This document shows, piece by piece, positions 34,791 through 42,828 of a DNA stretch of 64,000 nt. Under the pieces are notes generated by a model. The model had not been told where the DNA came from and searched no databases. It saw only the letters and a program-made list of their open reading frames with translations. Position numbers and translations under genes: made by a program. Source of the stretch: DATAAP01 sp041690495 (GTDB lineage Bacteria > Pseudomonadota > Alphaproteobacteria > CACIAM-22H2); NCBI GenBank assembly GCA_041690495.1, contig JAWLHE010000001.1:742270-806269 (forward strand), written 5' to 3'. How positions within the stretch are numbered: position 1 is the first letter of the stretch; every line of letters starts with the position of its first letter.

Positions 34791-35480
34791 ATGCTCCGAC
34801 GCATTCTGCTGGTGGCCGTGATCGCCGGCGCCGTGGCCGGACTGGTCGCGACCGCGCTGCAGAGTGCCCGGCTGTGGCCGCTGATCGCGGCCGCCGAGCA
34901 GTTCGAGGAGCCGGCCACGCCTGGACATCATCATGGCGCGGACCAGGCCGCGCATGTCCATGCGGAGGCTTGGGAGCCGCGTGACGGCACCGAGCGCATG
35001 GCATACACCCTGCTGTTCAACATCCTGGCCGGCTTCGGCTTCGCCCTGCTGCTCAATGGCGCGCTGGTGCTCCGCGGCGCCGCCGCGAAAGCGGGCGTGC
35101 CCGACGCGAAGACCGGCGTCGCCTGGGGGCTCGCGGGCTTCGTCTGCTTCGCGCTCGCCCCGGCGATGGGCCTGCCGCCCGAGCTGCCCGGCATGGCCGC
35201 GGCCGATCTGCTCGACCGGCAGGTATGGTGGCTGGCGACGGCACTCGCCAGCGCCGGCGGGATTGCGCTCATCGCGTTCGTGCGCCCGCTTCCGGTGAAG
35301 GCGCTGGGTCTCGCCCTGCTGCTGGCGCCGCATGTCATCGGCGCGCCGCGTCCCGAAGCCGTCGGAACGGTCCCGGCCGAGCTCGCCGCGGAATTCGTCG
35401 TCGCCTCGCTGGTCGCCGCGGCGGCATTCTGGGTCGTCCTGGGCGGCCTGTCGGGCTGGCTGCATCGCCGGCTGGCCTAG
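34791..35480 (+). CDS. cbtA: CbtA-family cobalt transporter subunit
   Basis: This 229-residue integral membrane protein has about five hydrophobic segments, starting with ILLVAVIAGAVAGLVATAL, and a His-rich loop after the first helix (GHHHGADQAAHVHAE, residues about 45-59) suited to metal capture. Family knowledge links CbtA to cobalt uptake with CbtB; biochemical proof in the family is limited. The ATG at 34791 follows the cbtB stop closely, so the two are cotranscribed. Confidence 0.9.
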   Translation: MLRRILLVAVIAGAVAGLVATALQSARLWPLIAAAEQFEEPATPGHHHGADQAAHVHAEAWEPRDGTERMAYTLLFNILAGFGFALLLNGALVLRGAAAKAGVPDAKTGVAWGLAGFVCFALAPAMGLPPELPGMAAADLLDRQVWWLATALASAGGIALIAFVRPLPVKALGLALLLAPHVIGAPRPEAVGTVPAELAAEFVVASLVAAAAFWVVLGGLSGWLHRRLA

Positions 35481-35558
35481 GGCCGTGCCGGACGTGTTCG
35501 CCGGGGCGGGAGGATCCCCGCGCCTGCGTTTTCCGCGATCAGGCGTTATTCTGACGCG

Positions 35559-36290
35559 ATGACCGAACCCGCGCCGGGCGCGATCGCCCGCAACGTCATG
35601 CGTCGCGCCGACCGCGCGACGCTCGCAACCGTCATGCGCGGCGACCAGCCCGATGCGGGATCGCCCTATGCCTCGCTCGTGCTGGCCGCGCTCGATCACG
35701 ATGCGAGCCCGATCCTGCTCGTCTCGCAGCTCGCCGACCATACGCGCAATCTCGACGCCGATCCGCGCGTCTCGCTGCTGTTCGACGGCACGGCCGGGCT
35801 CGACGAGCCGCTGACCGGCCCGCGCGTCTCGCTGCAGGGCCGTGCCGCGCCCACCGCGGAGCCGCGCCACCGCGCGCGCTTTCTTGCGCGCCATCCCGGT
35901 GCGGCGCTGTATGCCGGGTTCGGGGATTTCGCCTTTTACCGGGTCGAGGTTGCGCGCGCGCATCTCGTGGCCGGCTTCGGCCGCATACACTGGCTCGCGC
36001 CGCGCGACGTGCTGTTCGATGTTGCCGGCGCCGAAGCGCTCGCCGCGGGCGAGCCCGGCATCCTCGAGCACATGAACGGCGAGCATGCCGACGCCGTGCA
36101 GCTCTATGCGGTGAAGCTGCTCGGCCGCGACGGCGACGGCTGGCGCATGACGGGCATCGATCCCGAGGGCGCCGATCTCCGCCGCGGCGGGGAGGTGGCG
36201 CGGCTGCCCTTCGATCATCCGGTCGGCGATGCCGAGAAGGCGCGAGCGGAGCTGGTGCGGCTGGTCAAGCGCGCGCGGCAGGCCGCCTGA
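35559..36290 (+). CDS. HugZ-like split-barrel protein with C-terminal DUF2470
   Basis: This 243-residue protein has a pyridoxamine-phosphate-oxidase-like split barrel (TLATVMRGDQPDAGSPYASLVLAALDHDASPILLVSQLADHTRN) and a C-terminal DUF2470-type domain (ILEHMNGEHADAVQLYAVKLLG). Relatives include HugZ heme-degrading proteins and uncharacterised flavin or heme binders. The His residues in HMNGEH could contact heme. No heme uptake genes are nearby, so heme use is not supported by context. Confidence 0.82.
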   Translation: MTEPAPGAIARNVMRRADRATLATVMRGDQPDAGSPYASLVLAALDHDASPILLVSQLADHTRNLDADPRVSLLFDGTAGLDEPLTGPRVSLQGRAAPTAEPRHRARFLARHPGAALYAGFGDFAFYRVEVARAHLVAGFGRIHWLAPRDVLFDVAGAEALAAGEPGILEHMNGEHADAVQLYAVKLLGRDGDGWRMTGIDPEGADLRRGGEVARLPFDHPVGDAEKARAELVRLVKRARQAA

Positions 36291-36345
36291 CCGGTCGCCC
36301 GCACCCTGGTCCCACGCCGGGTGCGGCGCTGGCCATGGCCGTTTA

Positions 36346-36408
36346 CTGTTTCGGCTGTTTCACTTGTTTCAGGTGCTTCGCCCGTTTCAGGTGTTTCAGC
36401 GGTCTCAG
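36346..36408 (+). repeat. 9-base tandem repeat, six to seven copies
   Basis: Units are CTGTTTCGG, CTGTTTCAC, TTGTTTCAG, GTGCTTCGC, CCGTTTCAG and GTGTTTCAG, then a degenerate CGGTCTCAG. The core NNGTTTCAG is clear. The period is a multiple of three, but neither strand has a supported gene across it. Confidence 0.8.
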
Positions 36409-36594
36409 GGAGACGCCCCTCTGAAAAAACCAAGCCGTTGAAACATAAAACACGATTCCGTCCTGCTTCATTGCTTCACGCGAGTCTGCATTTTGCCTCC
36501 CTGCTCCTTGTTGCCGCCTGCGGGGCTTTCGCAATGGGCACACGGGACGCGGCGGTCATGGCAGGCTCCGAACCTGCGAACCCCGCAAATGAGA

Positions 36595-36630
36595 ACGCCC
36601 GCCGGCCGTCGGGGCCGCGCGGGCGTGTTT
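36595..36630 (+). terminator. Strong hairpin with short T-run
   Basis: ACGCCCGC (36595-36602) pairs with GCGGGCGT (36619-36626), and inside it CGGCC (36603-36607) pairs with GGCCG (36613-36617). GTTT follows. It looks like a rho-independent terminator, but it lies 300 bases after the nearest upstream gene, so an unannotated transcript may end here. Confidence 0.55.
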
Positions 36631-36767
36631 CTCCGGACCGATTCGACCACAACGGGAGGTACGGTCAATCCGGTTTTTTGTATCGCCGGTCCGTCATGAA
36701 ACCGTCGCGAGTCTGAAACCATTGGCGCTGTACAGGTCCGCGCGTGGCTGTTACACCACCGGCCCTG

Positions 36768-36786
36768 TGTTACGGATTTGTTACGG
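36768..36786 (+). promoter_or_regulatory. Candidate Pho box upstream of the ugp-type operon
   Basis: TGTTACGG occurs twice with an 11-base period (36768-36775 and 36779-36786), 42-60 bases before the ugpC ATG. PhoB sites are 11-base-period direct repeats of TGTCAT/TGTCAC-like units, and ugp operons belong to the Pho regulon in many bacteria. The repeat is seen; PhoB binding is inferred. Confidence 0.45.
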
Positions 36787-36827
36787 GCAGGCGGACCCGA
36801 GACGCCGCGCCCGGCCACGAAGGACTC

Positions 36828-37910
36828 ATGTCGGAAATCCGCCTCGAGCGCGTCGCGAAATCCTGGGGCCCGACCCGCGCCGTCGACGATGTCAGTTTCA
36901 CGGTGAAGGAGGGGGCCTTCACCGTCCTGCTGGGACCGTCGGGCAGCGGCAAATCGACCGTGCTGCGCCTGATCGCCGGCCTCGAGGAAGCGAGTGCAGG
37001 CCGCATCTTCATCGCCGGCAGGGACGTGACCGACCTGCCGCCGGCCCAGCGCGAAATCGCGATGGTGTTCCAGTCCTATGCGCTGTTTCCGCATCTCAGC
37101 GTCGCCGAAAACATCCTGTTCGGCCTCAGGGTGCGCCGGGTGAATGCCGCCGAGCGCGCGGCGCGGCTCAAGCGTGTCGCCGATCTGCTCGGCCTCTCGG
37201 CCCTGCTCGCGCGCAAGCCGTCGCAGCTCTCCGGCGGGCAACGCCAGCGCGTGGCGCTCGGTCGCGCCATCGTCGCCGAGACGCGCATCTGCCTGATGGA
37301 CGAGCCGATGTCCAACCTCGACGCGCAGCTCCGCGCCGAGATGCGACGCGAAATCCGCGCACTCCAGCAGCGCCTCGGCATGACCATGATCTACGTCACG
37401 CACGACCAGATCGAGGCGATGACGATGGCCGACCAGATCGTCCTGCTCAAGGACGGTCGCATCGAGCAGGACGCGGCGCCGCACGAGCTCTATGAGCGGC
37501 CGGCCAGCGCGTTCGTCGCGCGCTTCATCGGCACTCCGCCCATGAACGTGGTGGCGTTGAGCGACGGGCGCGGCGGGGCGGCGATCGCCGGCACCGACGG
37601 CCCGCCGGTCCTCGGCGCCGGAGCCGATCTCCTGCTCGGCGTGCGGCCGGAGCACGTCCAGCTTTCGGATCATTTCGGCGTGCCGGCGACCGTGGTCGCC
37701 GCCGAGTATCTCGGCGCCGATACGGTGGTGACCTGCCAGGCCGGATCGGAGACGATCGCGATCCGCGCCGCCGGCCGCCTGACGCTGGCGCCGGGCGCCA
37801 GGCTGCGCCTGAGCTGGGCGCAGGATGCGGTTCATCTGTTCGATCGCGCGTCGGGAAAGCGCCGCACCGACAGTCCTTCGATTCCGCGCGTCGCCGAGCG
37901 CGACGCATGA
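36828..37910 (+). CDS. ugpC: ABC transporter ATPase, UgpC/MalK type
   Basis: This 360-residue ATPase drives a carbohydrate- or glycerol-phosphate-type importer. It has Walker A GPSGSGKST, the Q-loop VFQSYALFPHL, the signature LSGGQRQRVALGRA, Walker B ICLMDEPMSNLD and a C-terminal OB-fold region (VRPEHVQLSD) typical of MalK/UgpC. The sn-glycerol-3-phosphate assignment rests on the binding protein and operon. GAAGGA precedes ATG 36828. Confidence 0.9.
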   Translation: MSEIRLERVAKSWGPTRAVDDVSFTVKEGAFTVLLGPSGSGKSTVLRLIAGLEEASAGRIFIAGRDVTDLPPAQREIAMVFQSYALFPHLSVAENILFGLRVRRVNAAERAARLKRVADLLGLSALLARKPSQLSGGQRQRVALGRAIVAETRICLMDEPMSNLDAQLRAEMRREIRALQQRLGMTMIYVTHDQIEAMTMADQIVLLKDGRIEQDAAPHELYERPASAFVARFIGTPPMNVVALSDGRGGAAIAGTDGPPVLGAGADLLLGVRPEHVQLSDHFGVPATVVAAEYLGADTVVTCQAGSETIAIRAAGRLTLAPGARLRLSWAQDAVHLFDRASGKRRTDSPSIPRVAERDA

Positions 37911-37948
37911 GTGTAACGAGCCACAGGCCTCAGCAAGGGAGAAAGCAG

Positions 37949-39238
37949 ATGCAGGGATTGTTGAAACGAGCCTGGTACGCAGCAGCGATTGCTGTCGTGC
38001 TGGTCTTCGGCGCCGCCCAGGCGCGCGCCGTCGAGCTGACCATGTACTACCCGGTCGCCGTCGGCGGCCCGATCACCAAGATCATCGACGGCATGGTGGC
38101 GCGGTTCGAGAAGGCGAACCCCGGCATCACGGTCAAGCCGGTCTACGCCGGCAATTACGACGACACGCGCGTCAAGGCGCTGACCGCTCTCAAGGCCGGG
38201 CAGCCGGTGCAGCTTTCGGTGCTGTTCTCGATCGACCTGTTCGAGCTGATCGACCAGGACGTGATCGTGCCGTTCGACGAGGTCGCGACCAGCGCCGAGG
38301 ACAAGGCGTGGATGAAGACCTTCTATCCGGCGCTGATGGCCAACGGCATCACGGGCGAGAAGACCTACGGCATTCCGTTCCAGCGCTCGACCATCGTCCT
38401 CTACTACAACAAGGACGCGTTCAAGGAGGCGGGCCTCGATCCCAACAAGCCGCCAAAGACCTGGGCCGAGATGGTCGAGATGGGCAAGAAGCTGACCAGG
38501 AAGGACGCGTCGGGCAACGTGACGCGCTGGGGCGTCAAGATCCCGTCGACCGGCTATGCCTACTGGATGTTCCAGGCGCTCGCCATCCAGAACGGCGAGG
38601 AGCTGATGAACCAGGCCGGCAACCAGACCTATTTCGACAAGCCGGCTGTGGTCGAGGCGCTGCAGGCCTGGTCCGACATGAGCCGCAAGCACGGCGTGAT
38701 GTCGCCCGGCACGGTCGAGTGGGGCACGCTGCGCCAGGACTTCCTCGAGGGCGCCACGGCGATGATGTGGCACACCACCGGTAACCTGACGCCGGTGCGC
38801 CAGGCGGCGAAGTTCGACTTCGGCGTGGCGATGCTGCCGGCCAACAAGCGGCCGGGATCGCCGACCGGCGGCGGCAATTTCTACATCTTCAAGAAGGCGA
38901 CGCCGGAGGAGCGCAAGGCGGCGCTCACCTTCATCAAGTGGATGACGCAGCCCGAGATCACGGCGGAGTGGAGCATCGCGACGGGCTATGTCGCGACGCG
39001 GCCCGACGCCTACGAGACCGCGACGATGAAGAAGTACGCCGCGGAGTTTCCGCCCGCGCTGGTCGCGCGCGACCAGTTCCAGTACTCGGTCGCGGAGTTC
39101 TCGGTTCACGAGAATGCCCGGGTCAAGAAGTTCCTCGACGACGCGATCCAGTCGGTGCTGACCGGTGCCAAGCAGCCGGGAGAGGCCCTCAAGGCCGCCC
39201 AGCAGCAGGCCGATCGCGTGCTGAGGAGCTATCGGTAA
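37949..39238 (+). CDS. ugpB: Extracellular solute-binding protein, UgpB-like
   Basis: This 429-residue periplasmic binding protein has a signal peptide (MQGLLKRAWYAAAIAVVLVF, cleavage likely after ARA), then VELTMYYPVAVGGPITKIID and VYAGNYDDTRVKALTALKAG, close to the UgpB pattern for sn-glycerol-3-phosphate or glycerophosphodiesters. It is a family-1/UgpB-type fold. AAGGGAGA precedes ATG 37949. A 189-base gap with a palindromic repeat and a hairpin separates it from ugpA, unlike the tight spacing in the rest of the operon. Confidence 0.88.
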   Translation: MQGLLKRAWYAAAIAVVLVFGAAQARAVELTMYYPVAVGGPITKIIDGMVARFEKANPGITVKPVYAGNYDDTRVKALTALKAGQPVQLSVLFSIDLFELIDQDVIVPFDEVATSAEDKAWMKTFYPALMANGITGEKTYGIPFQRSTIVLYYNKDAFKEAGLDPNKPPKTWAEMVEMGKKLTRKDASGNVTRWGVKIPSTGYAYWMFQALAIQNGEELMNQAGNQTYFDKPAVVEALQAWSDMSRKHGVMSPGTVEWGTLRQDFLEGATAMMWHTTGNLTPVRQAAKFDFGVAMLPANKRPGSPTGGGNFYIFKKATPEERKAALTFIKWMTQPEITAEWSIATGYVATRPDAYETATMKKYAAEFPPALVARDQFQYSVAEFSVHENARVKKFLDDAIQSVLTGAKQPGEALKAAQQQADRVLRSYR

Positions 39239-39266
39239 GAAGGCAGATGGCCCACCGTCCTTCCAT

Positions 39267-39360
39267 TGTCATTGCCGGGCTTGACCCGGCAATCCAGAAA
39301 CGGGCCGTGCGGCAGGCGCGGCGCCAGTCTGGATGCCCGGGTCAAGCCCGGGCATGACAG
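39267..39360. repeat. REP/BIME-like palindromic repeat, copy 1 (between ugpB and ugpA)
   Basis: Two head-to-head palindromic units: TGTCATTGCCGGGCTTGACC continuing to CCAG on the left, and CTGGATGCCCGGGTCAAGC continuing to GACA on the right, with about 30 bases between. Each unit is itself a hairpin around CTTGA or TCAAG. Related copies lie at 42011-42075 and 44462-44555. Confidence 0.9.
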
Positions 39361-39384
39361 TGAATTGGAAGGTGGGGAGCGGTT

Positions 39385-39421
39385 CAATGCGGCCGAGATG
39401 TGAATCGTTTCGGCCGCATTG
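39385..39421 (+). promoter_or_regulatory. 12-bp perfect inverted repeat next to the ugpA start
   Basis: CAATGCGGCCGA (39385-39396) and TCGGCCGCATTG (39410-39421) are exact reverse complements around a 13-base loop. The repeat ends 6 bases before the ugpA ATG (39428), where a ribosome binding site would be, and none is visible. It could limit ugpA translation or bind a regulator. Confidence 0.6.
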
Positions 39422-39427
39422 CGCGCC

Positions 39428-40315
39428 ATGACAATGCACGCCCGCAATCCAAGCGTCCACCTCTACGGCTGGCTGCTGCTGCTGCCGGCGGCGGTTCTGC
39501 TGGTCGCGTTCACGCATTACCCGACCATCGCCAGCCTGATCGACAGCTTCTTCTCGACGCCGCGCGGCGGGCGGCCGCCGCGCTTCGTCGGGCTCGACAA
39601 CTACCAGGGCATGATCGAGGACCCGGTGTTCTGGAAGGTATTCTGGAACAACATCTGGTTCGCGGCAGGCACGATTCCGGCGAGCATCGTGCTCGCCCTG
39701 CTCATGGCGGTGTGGGTCAACGAGCGCCTGCCCGGCCGCGCCTTCCTGCGGATGGCCTATTTCACGCCGACCGTGCTGCCGATGATCGCGGTCGCCAACA
39801 TCTGGCTGTTCTTCTACACGCCGGAATACGGCCTGCTCGACCAGATCCGCGGGCTGTTCGGCGCCGGCGCCCACAACTGGCTCGGCGATCCTTCGACGGT
39901 GATGTGGTGCATCATCGTCATGACGATCTGGAAGGAAGCCGGGTTCTTCATGATCTTCTATCTGGCGGCGCTGCAGACGCTTTCGCCGGAGCTGGGCGAG
40001 GCGGCATCGCTCGAGGGTGCGAGCCGCTGGTACTTCTTCCGCCGCGTGACGTTCCCGCTGCTGATGCCGACCACGCTGTTCGTGATGATCAACGCGGTGA
40101 TCAACTCGTTCAAGCTGGTCGACCAGCTTTTCGTGCTGACCAAGGGCGGCCCCGACAACGCCAGCGCGCTTCTGCTCTATTACATCTACGAGGTCGCGTT
40201 CAGCTTCTGGGACACGGCCTATGCGGCCACCCTGACCGTGCTGCTGCTCGCGGTCCTGATCGTGCTGGCGATCGGCCAATACGTCTATTTCGAGCGCCGG
40301 GTGCATTACCAGTGA
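39428..40315 (+). CDS. ugpA: ABC transporter permease, UgpA type
   Basis: This 295-residue permease has six hydrophobic helices (first: LYGWLLLLPAAVLLVAF) and the EAA loop EAASLEGASRWYFFRRVTFP that contacts UgpC. It pairs with UgpE to form the channel. ATG 39428 and ATG 39434 are both possible; no clear ribosome site exists, and a 12-bp hairpin ends just upstream. Its stop overlaps ugpE in GTGA. Confidence 0.9.
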   Translation: MTMHARNPSVHLYGWLLLLPAAVLLVAFTHYPTIASLIDSFFSTPRGGRPPRFVGLDNYQGMIEDPVFWKVFWNNIWFAAGTIPASIVLALLMAVWVNERLPGRAFLRMAYFTPTVLPMIAVANIWLFFYTPEYGLLDQIRGLFGAGAHNWLGDPSTVMWCIIVMTIWKEAGFFMIFYLAALQTLSPELGEAASLEGASRWYFFRRVTFPLLMPTTLFVMINAVINSFKLVDQLFVLTKGGPDNASALLLYYIYEVAFSFWDTAYAATLTVLLLAVLIVLAIGQYVYFERRVHYQ

Positions 40316-41133
40316 CCGCGTCGCGCTTTTCCATTGCGGGCGTTCTGGAAACGGCGGGGGCCTGGCTGCTGGCGATCCTGTGGATCGCGCCGCTGCTCTA
40401 TGCGTTCTGGACGGCCTTCCACCCGCCGGAATACGCGACGCAGTTCGATCTGACGGCGCCGCTCACGCTCAAGAACTTCGAGGCGGCGTGGCAGGTGGCG
40501 CCGTTCGCGCGCTACTTCCTCAACACCTTCATGCTGGTGACGATGGTGCTGGCGGCGCAGTTCATTCTGTGCACGCTGGCCGCCTATGCCTTCGCCCGCT
40601 TCGAGTTCTTCGGGCGCGAGTTCGCCTTCGGTCTGGTGCTGCTGCAGCTCATGATCATGCCCGAAGTGCTGATCGTCGAGAACTACCGCACCATGAGCCG
40701 GCTCGACATCGTCGACACGGTGCTGGCGATCGGCCTGCCCTACATGGCCAGCGCCTTCGGCATCTTCCTGCTGCGCCAGACCTTCAAGACCGTGCCTAAG
40801 GAGCTGGAGGAGGCCGCACGGGTCGAGGGTGCCTCGTTCCTGCAGATCCTGTGGAAGGTCTATGTGCCGCTGGCTCGCCCGACCTATGTCGCCTACGGAC
40901 TTGTGTCGGTCAGCTACCACTGGAACAACTTCCTGTGGCCGCTGGTCATCACCAACTCGGTGACGACGCGGCCGCTGACGGTCGGACTCGCGATCTTCGC
41001 GGCGCCCGAATCAGGGGTGAACTGGTCGATCATCAGCGCCGGCACGCTGATGACGGTGGCGCCGCTGCTGGTCGCCTTTCTGCTGTTCCAGCGGCAGTTC
41101 GTCCAGTCCTTCATGCGCGCCGGCATCAGATGA
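40312..41133 (+). CDS. ugpE: ABC transporter permease, UgpE type
   Basis: This 273-residue permease has six hydrophobic helices and the EAA loop EEAARVEGASFLQILWKVYVP. It starts at GTG 40312, overlapping the ugpA stop, and its own stop overlaps the EEP-family gene in ATGA. Together with UgpA it would import glycerol-3-phosphate or a glycerophosphodiester; the exact substrate is inferred from UgpB resemblance. Confidence 0.9.
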   Translation: MTASRFSIAGVLETAGAWLLAILWIAPLLYAFWTAFHPPEYATQFDLTAPLTLKNFEAAWQVAPFARYFLNTFMLVTMVLAAQFILCTLAAYAFARFEFFGREFAFGLVLLQLMIMPEVLIVENYRTMSRLDIVDTVLAIGLPYMASAFGIFLLRQTFKTVPKELEEAARVEGASFLQILWKVYVPLARPTYVAYGLVSVSYHWNNFLWPLVITNSVTTRPLTVGLAIFAAPESGVNWSIISAGTLMTVAPLLVAFLLFQRQFVQSFMRAGIR

Positions 41134-41987
41134 TCCGCATCGTCACCTGGAACATCCAGTGCGGCAAGGGCGCGGATGGCGTGCTCGACCTCGACCGCAT
41201 CGCGCAGGTCATCCGCGCGATGGCGGATGCCGACGTGATCTGCCTGCAGGAGGTGGCCCGGCACGATCCGTCGCTCGACGACGGCGTCGGCGCCGATCAG
41301 GTCGCGTTTCTCGCCGCGCGATTCTTCCAGCACGAGGCGTATTTCGGCGCCGCCCTCGACCGTGCGGGGCCGTCGCGTTCGCGGCGCCGCCAGTTCGGAA
41401 ACGTGCTGCTATCGCGGCTCCCGGTCCTGGAGATTCGTACGCAGCCGCTGCCGCAGCCGGCCGAGCCGGGCATCAAGCACATGCGCCGCGCCGCGATCGA
41501 GACGGTGATTGCCGCACCCGGCGGGCCGCTGCGCGTCACGACCGTGCATCTCGAGTATCATTCCGCCGCGCATCGCGCGGCGCAGGTCGAGGCGCTGCGC
41601 GCGCTGCACGAGGAGGCTTGCGCCAACACGACGCGTCCGCCGCTCGATCCGGGCGAGGGACCGTATCAGTTCGTGCCGCGCCCGCCTGCGGCGGTGCTGT
41701 GCGGCGATTTCAATTTCGGCCCCGACGATGCCGCGTACGCGCGCATGACCGCGCCGTTCGGCGCCGGCGTGCCGCCGTTGAAGGATGCATGGACGCTGCA
41801 TAGCGGCCAGCGCGCCCACGACCCGACCTGCGGCATCCATGACCGCGTGCAATGGCCGCAAGGGCCGCACTGCCGCGACTTCTTTTTCGTCAGCGATGCG
41901 ATAGCGGGCCGCGTGAAGGACGTCGTCGTGGACACAAACACCAACGCCTCCGACCATCAGCCGGTGCTGCTGGTGCTGGACGCATAG
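41130..41987 (+). CDS. Endonuclease/exonuclease/phosphatase-family phosphoesterase
   Basis: This 285-residue EEP-fold enzyme has the expected motifs in order: IVTWNIQCGKG (Asn), CLQEVARH (metal Glu), TVHLEY (His), CGDFNFGP (Asp-Asn) and NASDHQPVLL (Asp-His). It has no signal peptide, so it acts in the cytosol. It is translationally coupled to ugpE by a 4-base overlap, so it may hydrolyse a phosphodiester brought in by the transporter, in the position where many ugp operons carry ugpQ. That role is inference; a nuclease role is also possible. Confidence 0.85.
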   Translation: MIRIVTWNIQCGKGADGVLDLDRIAQVIRAMADADVICLQEVARHDPSLDDGVGADQVAFLAARFFQHEAYFGAALDRAGPSRSRRRQFGNVLLSRLPVLEIRTQPLPQPAEPGIKHMRRAAIETVIAAPGGPLRVTTVHLEYHSAAHRAAQVEALRALHEEACANTTRPPLDPGEGPYQFVPRPPAAVLCGDFNFGPDDAAYARMTAPFGAGVPPLKDAWTLHSGQRAHDPTCGIHDRVQWPQGPHCRDFFFVSDAIAGRVKDVVVDTNTNASDHQPVLLVLDA

Positions 41988-42010
41988 CCGCGACCTTGCA
42001 TCACTTCAAA

Positions 42011-42075
42011 CTGTCATGCCCGGGCTTGACCCGGGCATCCAGACTGGATCGCCGGGTCAGGCCCGGCGATGACAG
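42011..42075. repeat. REP/BIME-like palindromic repeat, copy 2 (between convergent genes)
   Basis: CTGTCATGCCCGGGCTTGAC continuing to CCAG, directly joined to CTGGATCGCCGGGTCAGGC continuing to GACAG. It lies between the stops of the EEP gene and the ferritin-like gene, where the paired hairpins could end transcription from both sides. Confidence 0.9.
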
Positions 42076-42099
42076 TCGGAAGAAATGGCGCGAGGCAGA

Positions 42100-42711
42100 T
42101 CAGCCTCGCGTCTTGCCCGGCATCGCACCGCCGCCCGGCACCTCGTCCTTGGCATAGAGACGCGTCGGCGCGGCATGTTCGTCGGGGCCGATCGCAAAGA
42201 GCAGATCGGCGAGATCGTCGGCGTGCTCCTCCTCCTTGGCGAGGATCTCCTCCATTATCCGTCGCGAGGTCGGATCGTTGTCGCCGAAGAACTGGATCAT
42301 TTCACGATAGCTCTCGATTGCGATGCGCTCCGCGACCAGGTCCTCGCGGATCATGTCGATCAGCGAATTGCCCTCCTTGTACTCGGAGTGGCTGCGCTGG
42401 ACGAGGGTGGCCGGGTTCATGTCGGGCTTGCCGCCAAGCTGCTTGATCCGTTCGGCGATCTGCGCGGCATGCTCTTCCTCCTCGCGGGCATGCTCGGCGA
42501 ACTCGTCGGCCACGGCGGTCGAGTGGATGCCGGTCGCCATGTAGTAGTGAAACCGGTAGCGCAACGCACAGACGATCTCCGTCGCCAGAGCCTCGTTGAG
42601 GATGCCGACGGCCCGATCCTTGTCGAGGCCGTAATCGGCGGTGACCGGCCCTTCCTCGATCTTCTGGCGGGCGCGGTTGCGGATCTCCTGAATATCGCTG
42701 AGATAGCTCAT
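42100..42711 (-). CDS. Ferritin-like (bacterioferritin/Dps-type) diiron protein
   Basis: This 203-residue four-helix protein has two diiron motifs: ALATEIVCALRYRFHYY with EFAEHAREEEEHAAQIAERI, and EDLVAERIAIESYREMI with IMEEILAKEEEHADDL. This EExxH pairing fits the ferritin-like superfamily. Length and spacing are close to bacterioferritin relatives, though a heme ligand is not evident. It may store iron or detoxify peroxide. ATG 42711 is used, with GGAG on the minus strand upstream. Confidence 0.85.
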   Translation of the reverse strand: MSYLSDIQEIRNRARQKIEEGPVTADYGLDKDRAVGILNEALATEIVCALRYRFHYYMATGIHSTAVADEFAEHAREEEEHAAQIAERIKQLGGKPDMNPATLVQRSHSEYKEGNSLIDMIREDLVAERIAIESYREMIQFFGDNDPTSRRIMEEILAKEEEHADDLADLLFAIGPDEHAAPTRLYAKDEVPGGGAMPGKTRG

Positions 42712-42828
42712 GTCCGTCTCCTCACATGGCGCGCGGGTAGGGGCCTGTTCGAAACGGCGGCGAAGCTTCCCTGTTCCAGGGCGGAGCATCCGACCGGGCC
42801 CGGGAGGCGGGCTGGATGCGCGGCCGTT

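Larger units (their letters stand above)
36291..36827. other. Long intergenic region with tandem repeats, a strong hairpin and a candidate Pho box
   Basis: These 537 bases between the HugZ-like gene and the ugp-type operon hold no convincing gene. They contain a 9-base tandem array (36346-36408), a strong terminator-like hairpin (36595-36630) and an 11-base-period direct repeat (36768-36786) ahead of the transporter ATPase. Part of 36560-36580 folds like a tRNA T-arm but no tRNA could be built around it. Confidence 0.6.

Noticed and set aside
36346..36408. CRISPR array
   Set aside because: Units are 9 bases with no spacers, so it is a simple tandem repeat.
36556..36580. tRNA-like segment with GCAGG-TTCGGAG-CCTGC on the minus strand
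   Set aside because: It mimics a T-arm only. No acceptor or anticodon arm can be placed and the loop lacks the invariant A58.
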